Assembly: GCA_964036315.1 (NCBI GenBank)
Contig: OZ038517.1
Coordinates: forward strand, 15,295,013-15,359,012
Direction of reading: 5' to 3'
DNA from: Acanthosepion esculentum
Taxonomy: Eukaryota; Mollusca; Cephalopoda; Sepiida; Sepiidae
Length of the DNA stretch: 64,000 nucleotides
Positions within the stretch are counted from its first letter, which is position 1. Every line of letters starts with the position of its first letter. The notes under the pieces were generated by a model. It was not told the origin of the DNA and did not search any database. It saw only the letters and a program-made list of their open reading frames with translations. Below, in pieces: positions 1 through 14,889 of this stretch. A program made the position numbers and the translations under genes.

Positions 1-3000
1 AGGGTTGGGATAAAAAGAATCAATAATAAGATGGAATCAACCTAGTAATAAAATAATAGGAATAATGAAGAGTGGATGTGGCCAGAGGGTTGGGATAAAA
101 AGAATCAATAATAAGATGGAATGAAACTAGTAAGAAAATAATAGGAATAATGATGAGTGGATGTGGCCAGAGGGTTGGGATAAAAAGAATCAATAATAAG
201 ATGGAATGAAACTAGTAAGAAAATAATAGGAATAATGATGAGTGGATGTGGCCAGAGGGTTGGGATAAAAAGAATCAATAATAAGATGGAATGAAACTAG
301 TAATAAAATAATAGGAATAATGATGAGTGGATGTGGCCAGAGTGTTGGGATAAAAAGAATCAATAATAAGATGGAATGAAACTAGTAAGAAAATAATAGG
401 AATAATGATGAGTGGATGTGGCGAGAGGGTTGGGATAAAAAGAATCAATAATAAGATGGAATCAACCTAGTAATAATATAATAGGAATAATGATGAGTGG
501 ATGTGGCCAGAGTGTTGGGATAAAAAGAATCAATAATAAGATGGAATGAAACTAGTAATAATATAATAGGAATAATGATGAGTGGATGTGGCCAGAGGGT
601 TGGGATAAAAAGAATCAATAATAAGATGGAATGAAACTAGTAAGAAAATAATAGGAATAATGATGAGTGGATGTGGCCAGAGGGTTGGGATAAAAAGAAT
701 CAATAATAAGATGGAATGAAACTAGCAATAATATAATAGGAATAATGATGAGTGGATGTGGCCAGAGGGTTGGGATAAAAAGAATCAATAATAAGATGGA
801 ATGAAACTAGTAATAATATAATAGGAATAATGATGAGTGGATGTGGCCAGAGGGTTGGGATAAAAAGAATCAATAATAAGATGGAATGAAACTAGTAAGA
901 AAATAATAGGAATAATGATGAGTGGATGTGGCCAGAGGGTTGGGATAAAAAGAATCAATAATAAGATGGAATGAAACTAGTAAGAAAATAATAGGAATAA
1001 TGATGAGTGGATGTGGCCAGAGGGTTGGGATAAAAAGAATCAATAATAAGATGGAATGAAACTAGTAAGAAAATAATAGGAATAATGATGAGTGGATGTG
1101 GCCAGAGGGTTGGGATAAAAAGAATCAATAATAAGATGGAATGAAACTAGCAATAATATAATAGGAATAATGATGAGTGGATGTGGCCAGAGGGTTGGGA
1201 TAAAAAGAATCAATAATAAGATGGAATGAAACTAGTAATAATATAATAGGAATAATGATGAGTGGATGTGGCCAGAGGGTTGGGATAAAAAGAATCAATA
1301 ATAAGATGGAATGAAACTAGTAAGAAAATAATAGGAATAATGATGAGTGGATGTGGCCAGAGGGTTGGGATAAAAAGAATCAATAATAAGATGGAATGAA
1401 ACTAGTAAGAAAATAATAGGAATAATGATGAGTGGATGTGGCCAGAGGGTTGGGATAAAAAGAATCAATAATAAGATGGAATGAAACTAGTAAGAAAATA
1501 ATAGGAATAATGATGAGTGGATGTGGCCAGAGGGTTGGGATAAAAAGAATCAATAATAAGATGGAATGAAACTAGTAAGAAAATAATAGGAATAATGATG
1601 AGTGGATGTGGCCAGAGGGTTGGGATAAAAAGAATCAATAATAAGATGGAATGAAACTAGTAAGAAAATAATAGGAATAATGATGAGTGGATGTGGCCAG
1701 AGGGTTGGGATAAAAAGAATCAATAATAAGATGGAATGAAACTAGTAAGAAAATAATAGGAATAATGATGAGTGGATGTGGCCAGAGGGTTGGGATAAAA
1801 AGAATCAATAATAAGATGGAATGAAACTAGTAAGAAAATAATAGGAATAATGATGAGTGGATGTGGCCAGAGGGTTGGGATAAAAAGAATCAATAATAAG
1901 ATGGAATGAAACTAGTAATAATATAATAGGAATAATGATGAGTGGATGTGGCCAGAGGGTTGGGATAAAAAGAATCAATAATAAGATGGAATGAAACTAG
2001 TAAGAAAATAATAGGAATAATGATGAGTGGATGTGGCCAGAGGGTTGGGATAAAAAGAATCAATAATAAGATGGAATGAAACTAGTAATAAAATAATAGG
2101 AATAATGATGAGTGGATGTGGCCAGAGGGTTGGGATAAAAAGAATCAATAATAAGATGGAATGAAACTAGTAATAATATAATAGGAATAATGATGAGTGG
2201 ATGTGGCCAGAGGGTTGGGATAAAAAGAATCAATAATAAGATGGAATGAAACTAGTAAGAAAATAATAGGAATAATGATGAGTGGATGTGGCCAGAGGGT
2301 TGGGATAAAAAGAATCAATAATAAGATGGAATGAAACTAGTAATAATATAATAGGAATAATGATGAGTGGATGTGGCCAGAGGGTTGGGATAAAAAGAAT
2401 CAATAATAAGATGGAATGAAACTAGTAAGAAAATAATAGGAATAATGATGAGTGGATGTGGCCAGAGGGTTGGGATAAAAAGAATCAATAATAAGATGGA
2501 ATGAAACTAGCAATAATATAATAGGAATAATGATGAGTGGATGTGGCCAGAGGGTTGGGATAAAAAGAATCAATAATAAGATGGAATGAAACTAGTAATA
2601 ATATAATAGGAATAATGATGAGTGGATGTGGCCAGAGGGTTGGGATAAAAAGAATCAATAATAAGATGGAATGAAACTAGTAAGAAAATAATAGGAATAA
2701 TGATGAGTGGATGTGGCCAGAGGGTTGGGATAAAAAGAATCAATAATAAGATGGAATGAAACTAGTAAGAAAATAATAGGAATAATGATGAGTGGATGTG
2801 GCCAGAGGGTTGGGATAAAAAGAATCAATAATAAGATGGAATGAAACTAGTAAGAAAATAATAGGAATAATGATGAGTGGATGTGGCCAGAGGGTTGGGA
2901 TAAAAAGAATCAATAATAAGATGGAATGAAACTAGTAAGAAAATAATAGGAATAATGATGAGTGGATGTGGCCAGAGGGTTGGGATAAAAAGAATCAATA

Positions 3001-6000
3001 ATAAGATGGAATCAACCTAGTAATAAAATAATAGGAATAATGATGAGTGGATGTGGCCAGAGGGTTGGGATAAAAAGAATCAATAATAAGATGGAATGAA
3101 ACTAGTAAGAAAATAATAGGAATAATGATGAGTGGATGTGGCCAGAGGGTTGGGATAAAAAGAATCAATAATAAGATGGAATCAACCTAGTAATAATATA
3201 ATAGGAATAATGATGAGTGGATGTGGCCAGAGTGTTGGGATAAAAAGAATCAATAATAAGATGGAATGAAACTAGTAAGAAAATAATAGGAATAATGATG
3301 AGTGGATGTGGCCAGAGGGTTGGGATAAAAAGAATCAATAATAAGATGGAATGAAACTAGTAAGAAAATAATAGGAATAATGATGAGTGGATGTGGCCAG
3401 AGGGTTGGGATAAAAAGAATCAATAATAAGATGGAATCAACCTAGTAATAAAATAATAGGAATAATGATGAGTGGATGTGGCCAGAGTGTTGGGATAAAA
3501 AGAATCAATAATAAGATGGAATGAAACTAGTAAGAAAATAATAGGAATAATGATGAGTGGATGTGGCCAGAGGGTTGGGATAAAAAGAATCAATAATAAG
3601 ATGGAATCAACCTAGTAATAAAATAATAGGAGTAATGATGAGTGGATGTGGCCAGAGGGTTGGGATAAAAAGAATCAATAATAAGATGGAATCAACCTAG
3701 TAATAAAATAATAGGAATAATGATGAGTGGATGTGGCCAGAGTGTTGGGATAAAAAGAATCAATAATAAGATGGAATGAAACTAGTAAGAAAATAATAGG
3801 AATAATGATGAGTGGATGTGGCCAGAGGGTTGGGATAAAAAGAATCAATAATAAGATGGAATCAACCTAGTAATAAAATAATAGGAATAATGATGAGTGG
3901 ATGTGGCCAGAGGGTTGGGATAAAAAGAATCAATAATAAGATGGAATCAACCTAGTAATAAAATAATAGGAATAATGATGAGTGGATGTGGCCAGAGTGT
4001 TGGGATAAAAAGAATCAATAATAAGATGGAATGAAACTAGTAAGAAAATAATAGGAATAATGATGAGTGGATGTGGCCAGAGGGTTGGGATAAAAAGAAT
4101 CAATAATAAGATGGAATCAACCTAGTAATAAAATAATAGGAATAATGATGAGTGGATGTGGCCAGAGGGTTGGGATAAAAAGAATCAATAATAAGATGGA
4201 ATGAAACTAGTAAGAAAATAATAGGAATAATGATGAGTGGATGTGGCCAGAGGGTTGGGATAAAAAGAATCAATAATAAGATGGAATCAACCTAGTAATA
4301 AAATAATAGGAATAATGATGAGTGGATGTGGCCAGAGGGTTGGGATAAAAAGAATCAATAATAAGATGGAATCAACCTAGTAATAAAATAATAGGAATAA
4401 TGATGAGTGGATGTGGCCAGAGGGTTGGGATAAAAAGAATCAATAATAAGATGGAATCAACCTAGTAATAAAATAATAGGAATAATGATGAGTGGATGTG
4501 GCCAGAGTGTTGGGATAAAAAGAATCAATAATAAGATGGAATGAAACTAGTAAGAAAATAATAGGAATAATGATGAGTGGATGTGGCCAGAGGGTTGGGA
4601 TAAAAAGAATCAATAATAAGATGGAATCAACCTAGTAATAAAATAATAGGAATAATGATGAGTGGATGTGGCCAGAGGGTTGGGATAAAAAGAATCAATA
4701 ATAAGATGGAATCAACCTAGTAATAAAATAATAGGAATAATGATGAGTGGATGTGGCCAGAGTGTTGGGATAAAAAGAATCAATAATAAGATGGAATGAA
4801 ACTAGTAAGAAAATAATAGGAATAATGATGAGTGGATGTGGCCAGAGGGTTGGGATAAAAAGAATCAATAATAAGATGGAATCAACCTAGTAATAAAATA
4901 ATAGGAATAATGATGAGTGGATGTGGCCAGAGGGTTGGGATAAAAAGAATCAATAATAAGATGGAATGAAACTAGTAAGAAAATAATAGGAATAATGATG
5001 AGTGGATGTGGCCAGAGGGTTGGGATAAAAAGAATCAATAATAAGATGGAATCAACCTAGTAATAAAATAATAGGAATAATGATGAGTGGATGTGGCCAG
5101 AGGGTTGGGATAAAAAGAATCAATAATAAGATGGAATCAACCTAGTAATAATATAATAGGAATAATGATGAGTGGATGTGGCCAGAGGGTTGGTATAAAA
5201 AGAATCAATAATAAGATGGAATGAAACTAGTAAGAAAATAATAGGAATAATGATGAGTGGATGTGGCCAGAGGGTTGGGATAAAAAGAATCAATAATAAG
5301 ATGGAATCAACCTAGTAATAAAATAATAGGAATAATGATGAGTGGATGTGGCCAGAGTGTTGGGATAAAAAGAATCAATAATAAGATGGAATGAAACTAG
5401 TAAGAAAATAATAGGAATAATGATGAGTGGATGTGGCCAGAGGGTTGGGATAAAAAGAATCAATAATAAGATGGAATGAAACTAGTAAGAAAATAATAGG
5501 AATAATGATGAGTGGATGTGGCCAGAGGGTTGGGATAAAAAGAATCAATAATAAGATGGAATCAACCTAGTAATAAAATAATAGGAATAATGATGAGTGG
5601 ATGTGGCCAGAGGGTTGGGATAAAAAGAATCAATAATAAGATGGAATGAAACTAGTAAGAAAATAATAGGAATAATGATGAGTGGATGTGGCCAGAGGGT
5701 TGGGATAAAAAGAATCAATAATAAGATGGAATGAAACTAGTAATAAAATAATAGGAATAATGATGAGTGGATGTGGCCAGAGGGTTGGGATAAAAAGAAT
5801 CAATAATAAGATGGAATGAAACTAGTAAGAAAATAATAGGAATAATGATGAGTGGATGTGGCCAGAGGGTTGGGATAAAAAGAATCAATAATAAGATGGA
5901 ATCAACCTAGTAATAATATAATAGGAATAATGATGAGTGGATGTGGCCAGAGTGTTGGGATAAAAAGAATCAATAATAAGATGGAATGAAACTAGTAATA

Positions 6001-9000
6001 ATATAATAGGAATAATGATGAGTGGATGTGGCCAGAGGGTTGGGATAAAAAGAATCAATAATAAGATGGAATGAAACTAGTAATAATATAATAGGAATAA
6101 TGATGAGTGGATGTGGCCAGAGGGTTGGGATAAAAAGAATCAATAATAAGATGGAATGAAACTAGTAAGAAAATAATAGGAATAATGATGAGTGGATGTG
6201 GCCAGAGGGTTGGGATAAAAAGAATCAATAATAAGATGGAATGAAACTAGTAAGAAAATAATAGGAATAATGATGAGTGGATGTGGCCAGAGGGTTGGGA
6301 TAAAAAGAATCAATAATAAGATGGAATCAACCTAGTAATAAAATAATAGGAATAATGATGAGTGGATGTGGCCAGAGGGTTGGGATAAAAAGAATCAATA
6401 ATAAGATGGAATGAAACTAGTAAGAAAATAATAGGAATAATGATGAGTGGATGTGGCCAGAGGGTTGGGATAAAAAGAATCAATAATAAGATGGAATCAA
6501 CCTAGTAATAATATAATAGGAATAATGATGAGTGGATGTGGCCAGAGTGTTGGGATAAAAAGAATCAATAATAAGATGGAATGAAACTAGTAATAAAATA
6601 ATAGGAATAATGATGAGTGGGTGTGGCCAGAGTGTTGGGATAAAAAGAATCAATAATAAGATGGAATGAAACTAGTAAGAAAATAATAGGAATAATGATG
6701 AGTGGATGTGGCCAGAGGGTTGGGATAAAAAGAATCAATAATAAGATGGAATCAACCTAGTAATAAAATAATAGGAATAATGATGAGTGGATGTGGCCAG
6801 AGTGTTGGGATAAAAAGAATCAATAATAAGATGGAATGAAACTAGTAAGAAAATAATAGGAATAATGATGAGTGGATGTGGCCAGAGGGTTGGGATAAAA
6901 AGAATCAATAATAAGATGGAATCAACCTAGTAATAAAATAATAGGAATAATGATGAGTGGATGTGGCCAGAGGGTTGGGATAAAAAGAATCAATAATAAG
7001 ATGGAATGAAACTAGTAAGAAAATAATAGGAATAATGATGAGTGGATGTGGCCAGAGGGTTGGGATAAAAACAATCAATAATAAGATGGAATCAACCTAG
7101 TAATAAAATAATAGGAATAATGATGAGTGGATGTGGCCAGAGGGTTGGGATAAAAAGAATCAATAATAAGATGGAATGAAACTAGTAAGAAAATAATAGG
7201 AATAATGATGAGTGGATGTGGCCAGAGGGTTGGGATAAAAAGAATCAATAATAAGATGGAATCAACCTAGTAATAAAATAATAGGAATAATGATGAGTGG
7301 ATGTGGCCAGAGGGTTGGGATAAAAAGAATCAATAATAAGATGGAATGAAACTAGTAAGAAAATAATAGGAATAATGATGAGTGGATGTGGCCAGAGGGT
7401 TGGGATAAAAAGAATCAATAATAAGATGGAATCAACCTAGTAATAATATAATAGGAATAATGATGAGTGGATGTGGCCAGAGTGTTGGGATAAAAAGAAT
7501 CAATAATAAGATGGAATGAAACTAGTAAGAAAATAATAGGAATAATGATGAGTGGATGTGGCCAGAGGGTTGGGATAAAAAGAATCAATAATAAGATGGA
7601 ATGAAACTAGTAAGAAAATAATAGGAATTATGATGAGTGGATGTGGCCAGAGGGTTGGGATAAAAAGAATCAATAATAAGATGGAATAAACCTAGTAATA
7701 AAATAATAGGAATAATGATGAGTGGATGTGGCCAGAGTGTTGGGATAAAAAGAATCAATAATAAGATGGAATGAAACTAGTAAGAAAATAATAGGAATAA
7801 TGATGAGTGGATGTGGCCAGAGGGTTGGGATAAAAAGAATCAATAATAAGATGGAATCAACCTAGTAATAAAATAATAGGAATAATGATGAGTGGATGTG
7901 GCCAGAGGGTTGGGATAAAAAGAATCAATAATAAGATGGAATGAAACTAGTAAGAAAATAATAGGAATAATGATGAGTGGATGTGGCCAGAGGGTTGGGA
8001 TAAAAAGAATCAATAATAAGATGGAATCAACCTAGTAATAATATAATAGGAATAATGATGAGTGGATGTGGCCAGAGTGTTGGGATAAAAAGAATCAATA
8101 ATAAGATGGAATGAAACTAGTAAGAAAATAATAGGAATAATGATGAGTGGATGTGGCCAGAGGGTTGGGATAAAAAGAATCAATAATAAGATGGAATGAA
8201 ACTAGTAAGAAAATAATAGGAATAATGATGAGTGGATGTGGCCAGAGGGTTGGGATAAAAAGAATCAATAATAAGATGGAATGAAACTAGTAAGAAAATA
8301 ATAGGAATAATGATGAGTGGATGTGGCCAGAGGGTTGGGATAAAAAGAATCAATAATAAGATGGAATGAAACTAGTAAGAAAATAATAGGAATAATGATG
8401 AGTGGATGTGGCCAGAGGGTTGGGATAAAAAGAATCAATAATAAGATGGAATGAAACTAGTAATAAAATAATAGGAATAATGATGAGTGGATGTGGCCAG
8501 AGTGTTGGGATAAAAAGAATCAATAATAAGATGGAATGAAACTAGTAAGAAAATAATAGGAATAATGATGAGTGGATGTGGCCAGAGGGTTGGGATAAAA
8601 AGAATCAATAATAAGATGGAATCAACCTAGTAATAAAATAATAGGAATAATGATGAGTGGATGTGGCCAGAGGGTTGGGATAAAAAGAATCAATAATAAG
8701 ATGGAATGAAACTAGTAAGAAAATAATAGGAATAATGATGAGTGGATGTGGCCAGAGGGTTGGGATAAAAAGAATCAATAATAAGATGGAATCAACCTAG
8801 TAATAAAATAATAGGAATAATGATGAGTGGATGTGGCCAGAGGGTTGGGATAAAAAGAATCAATAATAAGATGGAATGAAACTAGTAAGAAAATAATAGG
8901 AATAATGATGAGTGGATGTGGCCAGAGGGTTGGGATAAAAAGAATCAATAATAAGATGGAATGAAACTAGTAAGAAAATAATAGGAATAATGATGAGTGG

Positions 9001-12000
9001 ATGTGGCCAGAGGGTTGGGATAAAAAGAATCAATAATAAGATGGAATGAAACTAGTAAGAAAATAATAGGAATAATGATGAGTGGATGTGGCCAGAGGGT
9101 TGGGATAAAAAGAATCAATAATAAGATGGAATGAAACTAGTAAGAAAATAATAGGAATAATGATGAGTGGATGTGGCCAGAGGGTTGGGATAAAAAGAAT
9201 CAATAATAAGATGGAATGAAACTAGTAAGAAAATAATAGGAATAATGATGAGTGGATGTGGCCAGAGGGTTGGGATAAAAAGAATCAATAATAAGATGGA
9301 ATGAAACTAGTAAGAAAATAATAGGAATAATGATGAGTGGATGTGGCCAGAGGGTTGGGATAAAAAGAATCAATAATAAGATGGAATGAAACTAGTAAGA
9401 AAATAATAGGAATAATGATGAGTGGATGTGGCCAGAGGGTTGGGATAAAAAGAATCAATAATAAGATGGAATTAAACTAGTAAGAAAATAATAGGAATAA
9501 TGATGAGTGGATGTGGCCAGAGGGTTGGGATAAAAAGAATCAATAATAAGATGGAATGAAACTAGTAAGAAAATAATAGGAATAATGATGAGTGGATGTG
9601 GCCAGAGGGTTGGGATAAAAAGAATCAATAATAAGATGGAATGAAACTAGTAAGAAAATAATAGGAATAATGATGAGTGGATGTGGCCAGAGGGTTGGGA
9701 TAAAAAGAATCAATAATAAGATGGAATGAAACTAGTAAGAAAATAATAGGAATAATGATGAGTGGATGTGGCCAGAGGGTTGGGATAAAAAGAATCAATA
9801 ATAAGATGGAATGAAACTAGTAAGAAAATAATAGGAATAATGATGAGTGGATGTGGCCAGAGGGTTGGGATAAAAAGAATCAATAATAAGATGGAATGAA
9901 ACTAGTAAGAAAATAATAGGAATAATGATGAGTGGATGTGGCCAGAGGGTTGGGATAAAAAGAATCAATAATAAGATGGAATGAAACTAGTAAGAAAATA
10001 ATAGGAATAATGATGAGTGGATGTGGCCAGAGGGTTGGGATAAAAAGAATCAATAATAAGATGGAATGAAACTAGTAAGAAAATAATAGGAATAATGATG
10101 AGTGGATGTGGCCAGAGGGTTGGGATAAAAAGAATCAATAATAAGATGGAATGAAACTAGTAAGAAAATAATAGGAATAATGATGAGTGGATGTGGCCAG
10201 AGGGTTGGGATAAAAAGAATCAATAATAAGATGGAATGAAACTAGTAAGAAAATAATAGGAATAATGATGAGTGGATGTGGCCAGAGGGTTGGGATAAAA
10301 AGAATCAATAATAAGATGGAATGAAACTAGTAAGAAAATAATAGGAATAATGATGAGTGGATGTGGCCAGAGGGTTGGGATAAAAAGAATCAATAATAAG
10401 ATGGAATGAAACTAGTAAGAAAATAATAGGAATAATGATGAGTGGATGTGGCCAGAGGGTTGGGATAAAAAGAATCAATAATAAGATGGAATGAAACTAG
10501 TAAGAAAATAATAGGAATAATGATGAGTGGATGTGGCCAGAGGGTTGGGATAAAAAGAATCAATAATAAGATGGAATGAAACTAGTAAGAAAATAATAGG
10601 AATAATGATGAGTGGATGTGGCCAGAGGGTTGGGATAAAAAGAATCAATAATAAGATGGAATGAAACTAGTAAGAAAATAATAGGAATAATGATGAGTGG
10701 ATGTGGCCAGAGGGTTGGGATAAAAAGAATCAATAATAAGATGGAATCAACCTAGTAATAAAATAATAGGAATAATGATGAGTGGATGTGGCCAGAGGGT
10801 TGGGATAAAAAGAATCAATAATAAGATGGAATGAAACTAGTAAGAAAATAATAGGAATAATGATGAGTGGATGTGGCCAGAGGGTTGGGATAAAAAGAAT
10901 CAATAATAAGATGGAATCAACCTAGTAATAAAATAATAGGAATAATGATGAGTGGATGTGGCCAGAGGGTTGGGATAAAAAGAATCAATAATAAGATGGA
11001 ATGAAACTAGTAAGAAAATAATAGGAATAATGATGAGTGGATGTGGCCAGAGGGTTGGGATAAAAAGAATCAATAATAAGATGGAATGAAACTAGTAAGA
11101 AAATAATAGGAATAATGATGAGTGGATGTGGCCAGAGGGTTGGGATAAAAAGAATCAATAATAAGATGGAATGAAACTAGTAATAAAATAATAGGAATAA
11201 TGATGAGTGGATGTGGCCAGAGTGTTGGGATAAAAAGAATCAATAATAAGATGGAATGAAACTAGTAAGAAAATAATAGGAATAATGATGAGTGGATGTG
11301 GCCAGAGGGTTGGGATAAAAAGAATCAATAATAAGATGGAATCAACCTAGTAATAAAATAATAGGAATAATGATGAGTGGATGTGGCCAGAGGGTTGGGA
11401 TAAAAAGAATCAATAATAAGATGGAATGAAACTAGTAAGAAAATAATAGGAATAATGATGAGTGGATGTGGCCAGAGGGTTGGGATAAAAAGAATCAATA
11501 ATAAGATGGAATCAACCTAGTAATAAAATAATAGGAATAATGAAGAGTGGATGTGGCCAGAGGGTTGGGATAAAAAGAATCAATAATAAGATGGAATGAA
11601 ACTAGTAATAATATAATAGGAATAATGATGAGTGGATGTGGCCAGAGGGTTGGGATAAAAAGAATCAATAATAAGATGGAATGAAACTAGTAATAATATA
11701 ATAGGAATAATGATGAGTGGATGTGGCCAGAGGGTTGGGATAAAAAGAATCAATAATAAGATGGAATCAACCTAGTAATAAAATAATAGGAATAATGATG
11801 AGTGGATGTGGCCAGAGGGTTGGGATAAAAAGAATCAATAATAAGATGGAATGAAACTAGTAAGAAAATAATAGGAATAATGATGAGTGGATGTGGCCAG
11901 AGGGTTGGGATAAAAAGAATCAATAATAAGATGGAATCAACCTAGTAATAAAATAATAGGAATAATGATGAGTGGATGTGGCCAGAGGGTTGGGATAAAA

Positions 12001-12155
12001 AGAATCAATAATAAGATGGAATGAAACTAGTAAGAAAATAATAGGAATAATGATGACTGGATGTGGCCAGAGGGTTGGGATAAAAAGAATCAATAATAAG
12101 ATGGAATCAACCTAGTAATAAAATAATAGGAATAATGAATTGTGGATGTGGCCAC
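1..12155. repeat. 85-bp satellite, homogenised core
   Basis: Head-to-tail 85-bp monomers, each opening with AGGGTTGGGATAAAAAGAAT and ending in GTGGATGTGGCCAG. Monomer starts fall at 1+85k up to 12156, so 143 consecutive units show no net insertion or deletion. Diagnostic variants are TGAAAC versus TCAACC near unit base 37, TAAGAAAA versus TAATAAAA or TAATAATA near base 47, and AGAGGG versus AGAGTG at the unit junction. A typical unit has about 24 G, 4 C, 39 A and 18 T on this strand, so it is strongly purine-rich. The array begins in phase at base 1 and therefore continues beyond the window. No coding function is supported, because 85 is not a multiple of three and stops are frequent. Confidence 0.98.
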
Positions 12156-12449
12156 AGGGTTGGGATAAAAAATAAATAATAATAAGATGGAATCAAACTA
12201 GTAATAAAATAATAGGAATAAGGAGAGTGGATGTCGCCAGAGGGTTGGGATAAAAAGCATCAACAATAAGATGGGATGAAACTAGAAAGAAAATAATAGG
12301 AATAATGAAGAGTGGATCTGACCAGAGGGTTGGGATAAAAAGCATCAATAATAAGATGAAATCAAACTAGTAATAAAATAATACGAATAAGGAAAAGTTT
12401 ATCTGGCCAGAGTGTTGGGATAAAAAGAATGAATAATAAGATGGAATCA

Positions 12450-13040
12450 AACTAGTAATAAAATAATAGGAATAATGAAGAGTGGATGTGGCCAGTGGCT
12501 TGGGATAAAAAGCATCAATAATAAGATGGAATCAAACTAGTAATAAAATAATAGGAATAAGGAGAGTGGATGAGGCCTGAGGGTTTTGATAAAAGAATCA
12601 ATAATAAGATGGAATCAAACTAGTAATAAAATAATAGGAATAAGGAGAGTGGATGTGGCCTGAAGGTTTTGATAAAAGAACCAATAATAAGATGGAATCA
12701 AACTAGTAATAAAATAATAGGAATAATGAAGAGTGGATCTGGCCAGTGGCTTGGGATAAAAAAGCATCAATAATAAGATGGAATCAAACTAGTAATAAAA
12801 TAATAGGAATAAGGAGAGTGGATGTGGCCAGAGGGTTAGGATAAAAAGAATCAATAATAAGATGGAATGAAACTAGTAAGAAAATAATAGGAATAATGAA
12901 GAGTGGACCTGGCCAGTGGGTTGGGATAAAAAGCATCAAAAATAAGATGGAATCAAACTAGTAATAAAATAATAGGAATAAGGAAAAGTGGATGTGGCCA
13001 GAGGGTTTTGATAAAAGAATCAATAATAAGATGGAATCAA
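12450..13040. repeat. Intra-satellite segmental duplication, copy 1 (offset 1943 bp)
   Basis: The order of unusual monomers here, including the GTGGATGAGGCCTGAGGG and GAGTGGACCTGGCCAGTGGG variants, recurs at about 14393-14983 with a constant offset of 1943 bp. Checked points are 12561 with 14504 and 12901 with 14844. A block of about seven monomers was therefore duplicated as a unit. Confidence 0.8.
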
Positions 13041-14889
13041 ACTAGTAATAAAATAATAGGAATAAGGAGAGTGGATGTGGCCAGAGGGTTAGGATAAAAA
13101 GAATCAATAATAAGATGGAATGAAACTAGTAATAAAATAATATGAATAATGAAGAGTGGATCTGGCCAGAGGGTTGGGATAAAAAGAATCAATAATAAGA
13201 TGGAATGAAACTAGTAATAAAATAATAGAAATAATGAAGAGTGGATGTGCCCAGTGGCTTGGGATGAAAAGCATCAATAATAAGATGGAATTAAACTAGT
13301 AATAAAATAATAGGAATAAGGAGAGTGGATGTGGCCTGAGGGTTTTGATAAAAGAATCAATAATAAGATGGAATCAAACTAGTAAGAAAATAATAGGAAT
13401 AATGAAGAGTGGATCTGGCCAGTGGCTTGGGATAAAAAAGCATCAATAATAAGATGGAATCAAACTAGTAATAAAATAATAGAATAAGGAGAGTGGATGT
13501 GGCCAGAGGGTTGGGATAAAAATAATTAATAATAAGATGGAATCAAACTAGTAATAAAATAATAGGAATAATGAAGAGTGGATGTGGCCAGAGTGTTGGG
13601 ATAAAAAGTATCAATAATAAGATGGAATCAAACTAGTAATAAAATAATAGGAATAATGATGAGTGGATGTGGCCAGAGCGTTGGGATAAAAAACATCAAT
13701 AATAAGATGGAATCAAACTAGTAATAAAATAATAGGAATAATGATGAGTGGATGTGGCCAGTGGGTTGGAATAAAAAGCATCAATAATAAGATGGAATCA
13801 AACTAGTAATAAAATAATAGGAATAATGAATTGTGGATGTGGCCAGAGGTTTGGGATGAAAATAATTAATAATAAGATGGAATCAAACTAGTAAGAAAAT
13901 AATAGGAATAATGAAGAGTGGATCTGGCCAGTGGCTTGGGATAAAAAAGCATCAATAATAAGATGTAACCAAACTAGTAATAAAAAAATAGGAATAAGGA
14001 GAGTGGATGTGGCCAGAGGGTTGGGATAAAAAGTATCAATAATAAGATGGAATCAAACTAGTAATATAATAATAGGAATAATGAAGAGTGGATGTGGCCG
14101 GAGGGTTTTGATAAAAGCATCAATAATAAGATTGATTCAAACTAATAATAAAATAATAGGAATAAGGAGAGTGGATGTGGCCAGAGGTTTGGGATAAAAA
14201 GAATCAATAATAAGATGGAATCAAACTAGTAATATTATAATAAGAATAATGACGAGTGGATGTGGCCAGAGGGTTTTGATAAAAGAATCAATAATAAGAT
14301 TGAATCAAACTAGTAATAAAATAATAGGAATAATGAAGAGTGGATGTGGCGACAGGGTTGGGATAAAAAGAATCAATAATAAGATGGAATCAAACTAGTA
14401 ATAAAATAATAGGCATAATGAAGAGTGGATGTGGCCAGTGGCTTGGGATAAAAAGCATCAATAATAAGATGGAATCAAACTAGTAATAAAAAAATAGGAA
14501 TAAGGAGAGTGGATGAGGCCTGAGGGTTTTGATAAAAGAATCAATAATAAGATGGAATCAAAGTAGTAATAAAATAATAGGAATAAGGAGAGTGGATGTG
14601 GCCTGAAGGTTTTGATAAAAGAACCAATAATAAGATGGAATCAAACTAGTAATAAAATAATAGGAATAATGAAGAATGGATCTGGCCAGTGGCTTGGGAT
14701 AAAAAAGCATCAATAATAAGATGGAATCAAACTAGTAATAAAATAATAGGAATAAGGAGAGTGGATGTGGCCAGAGGGTTAGGATAAAAAGAATCAATAA
14801 TAAGATGGAATGAAACTAGTAAGAAAATAATAGGAATAATGAAGAGTGGACCTGGCCAGTGGGTTGGGATAAAAAGCATCAAAAATAAG

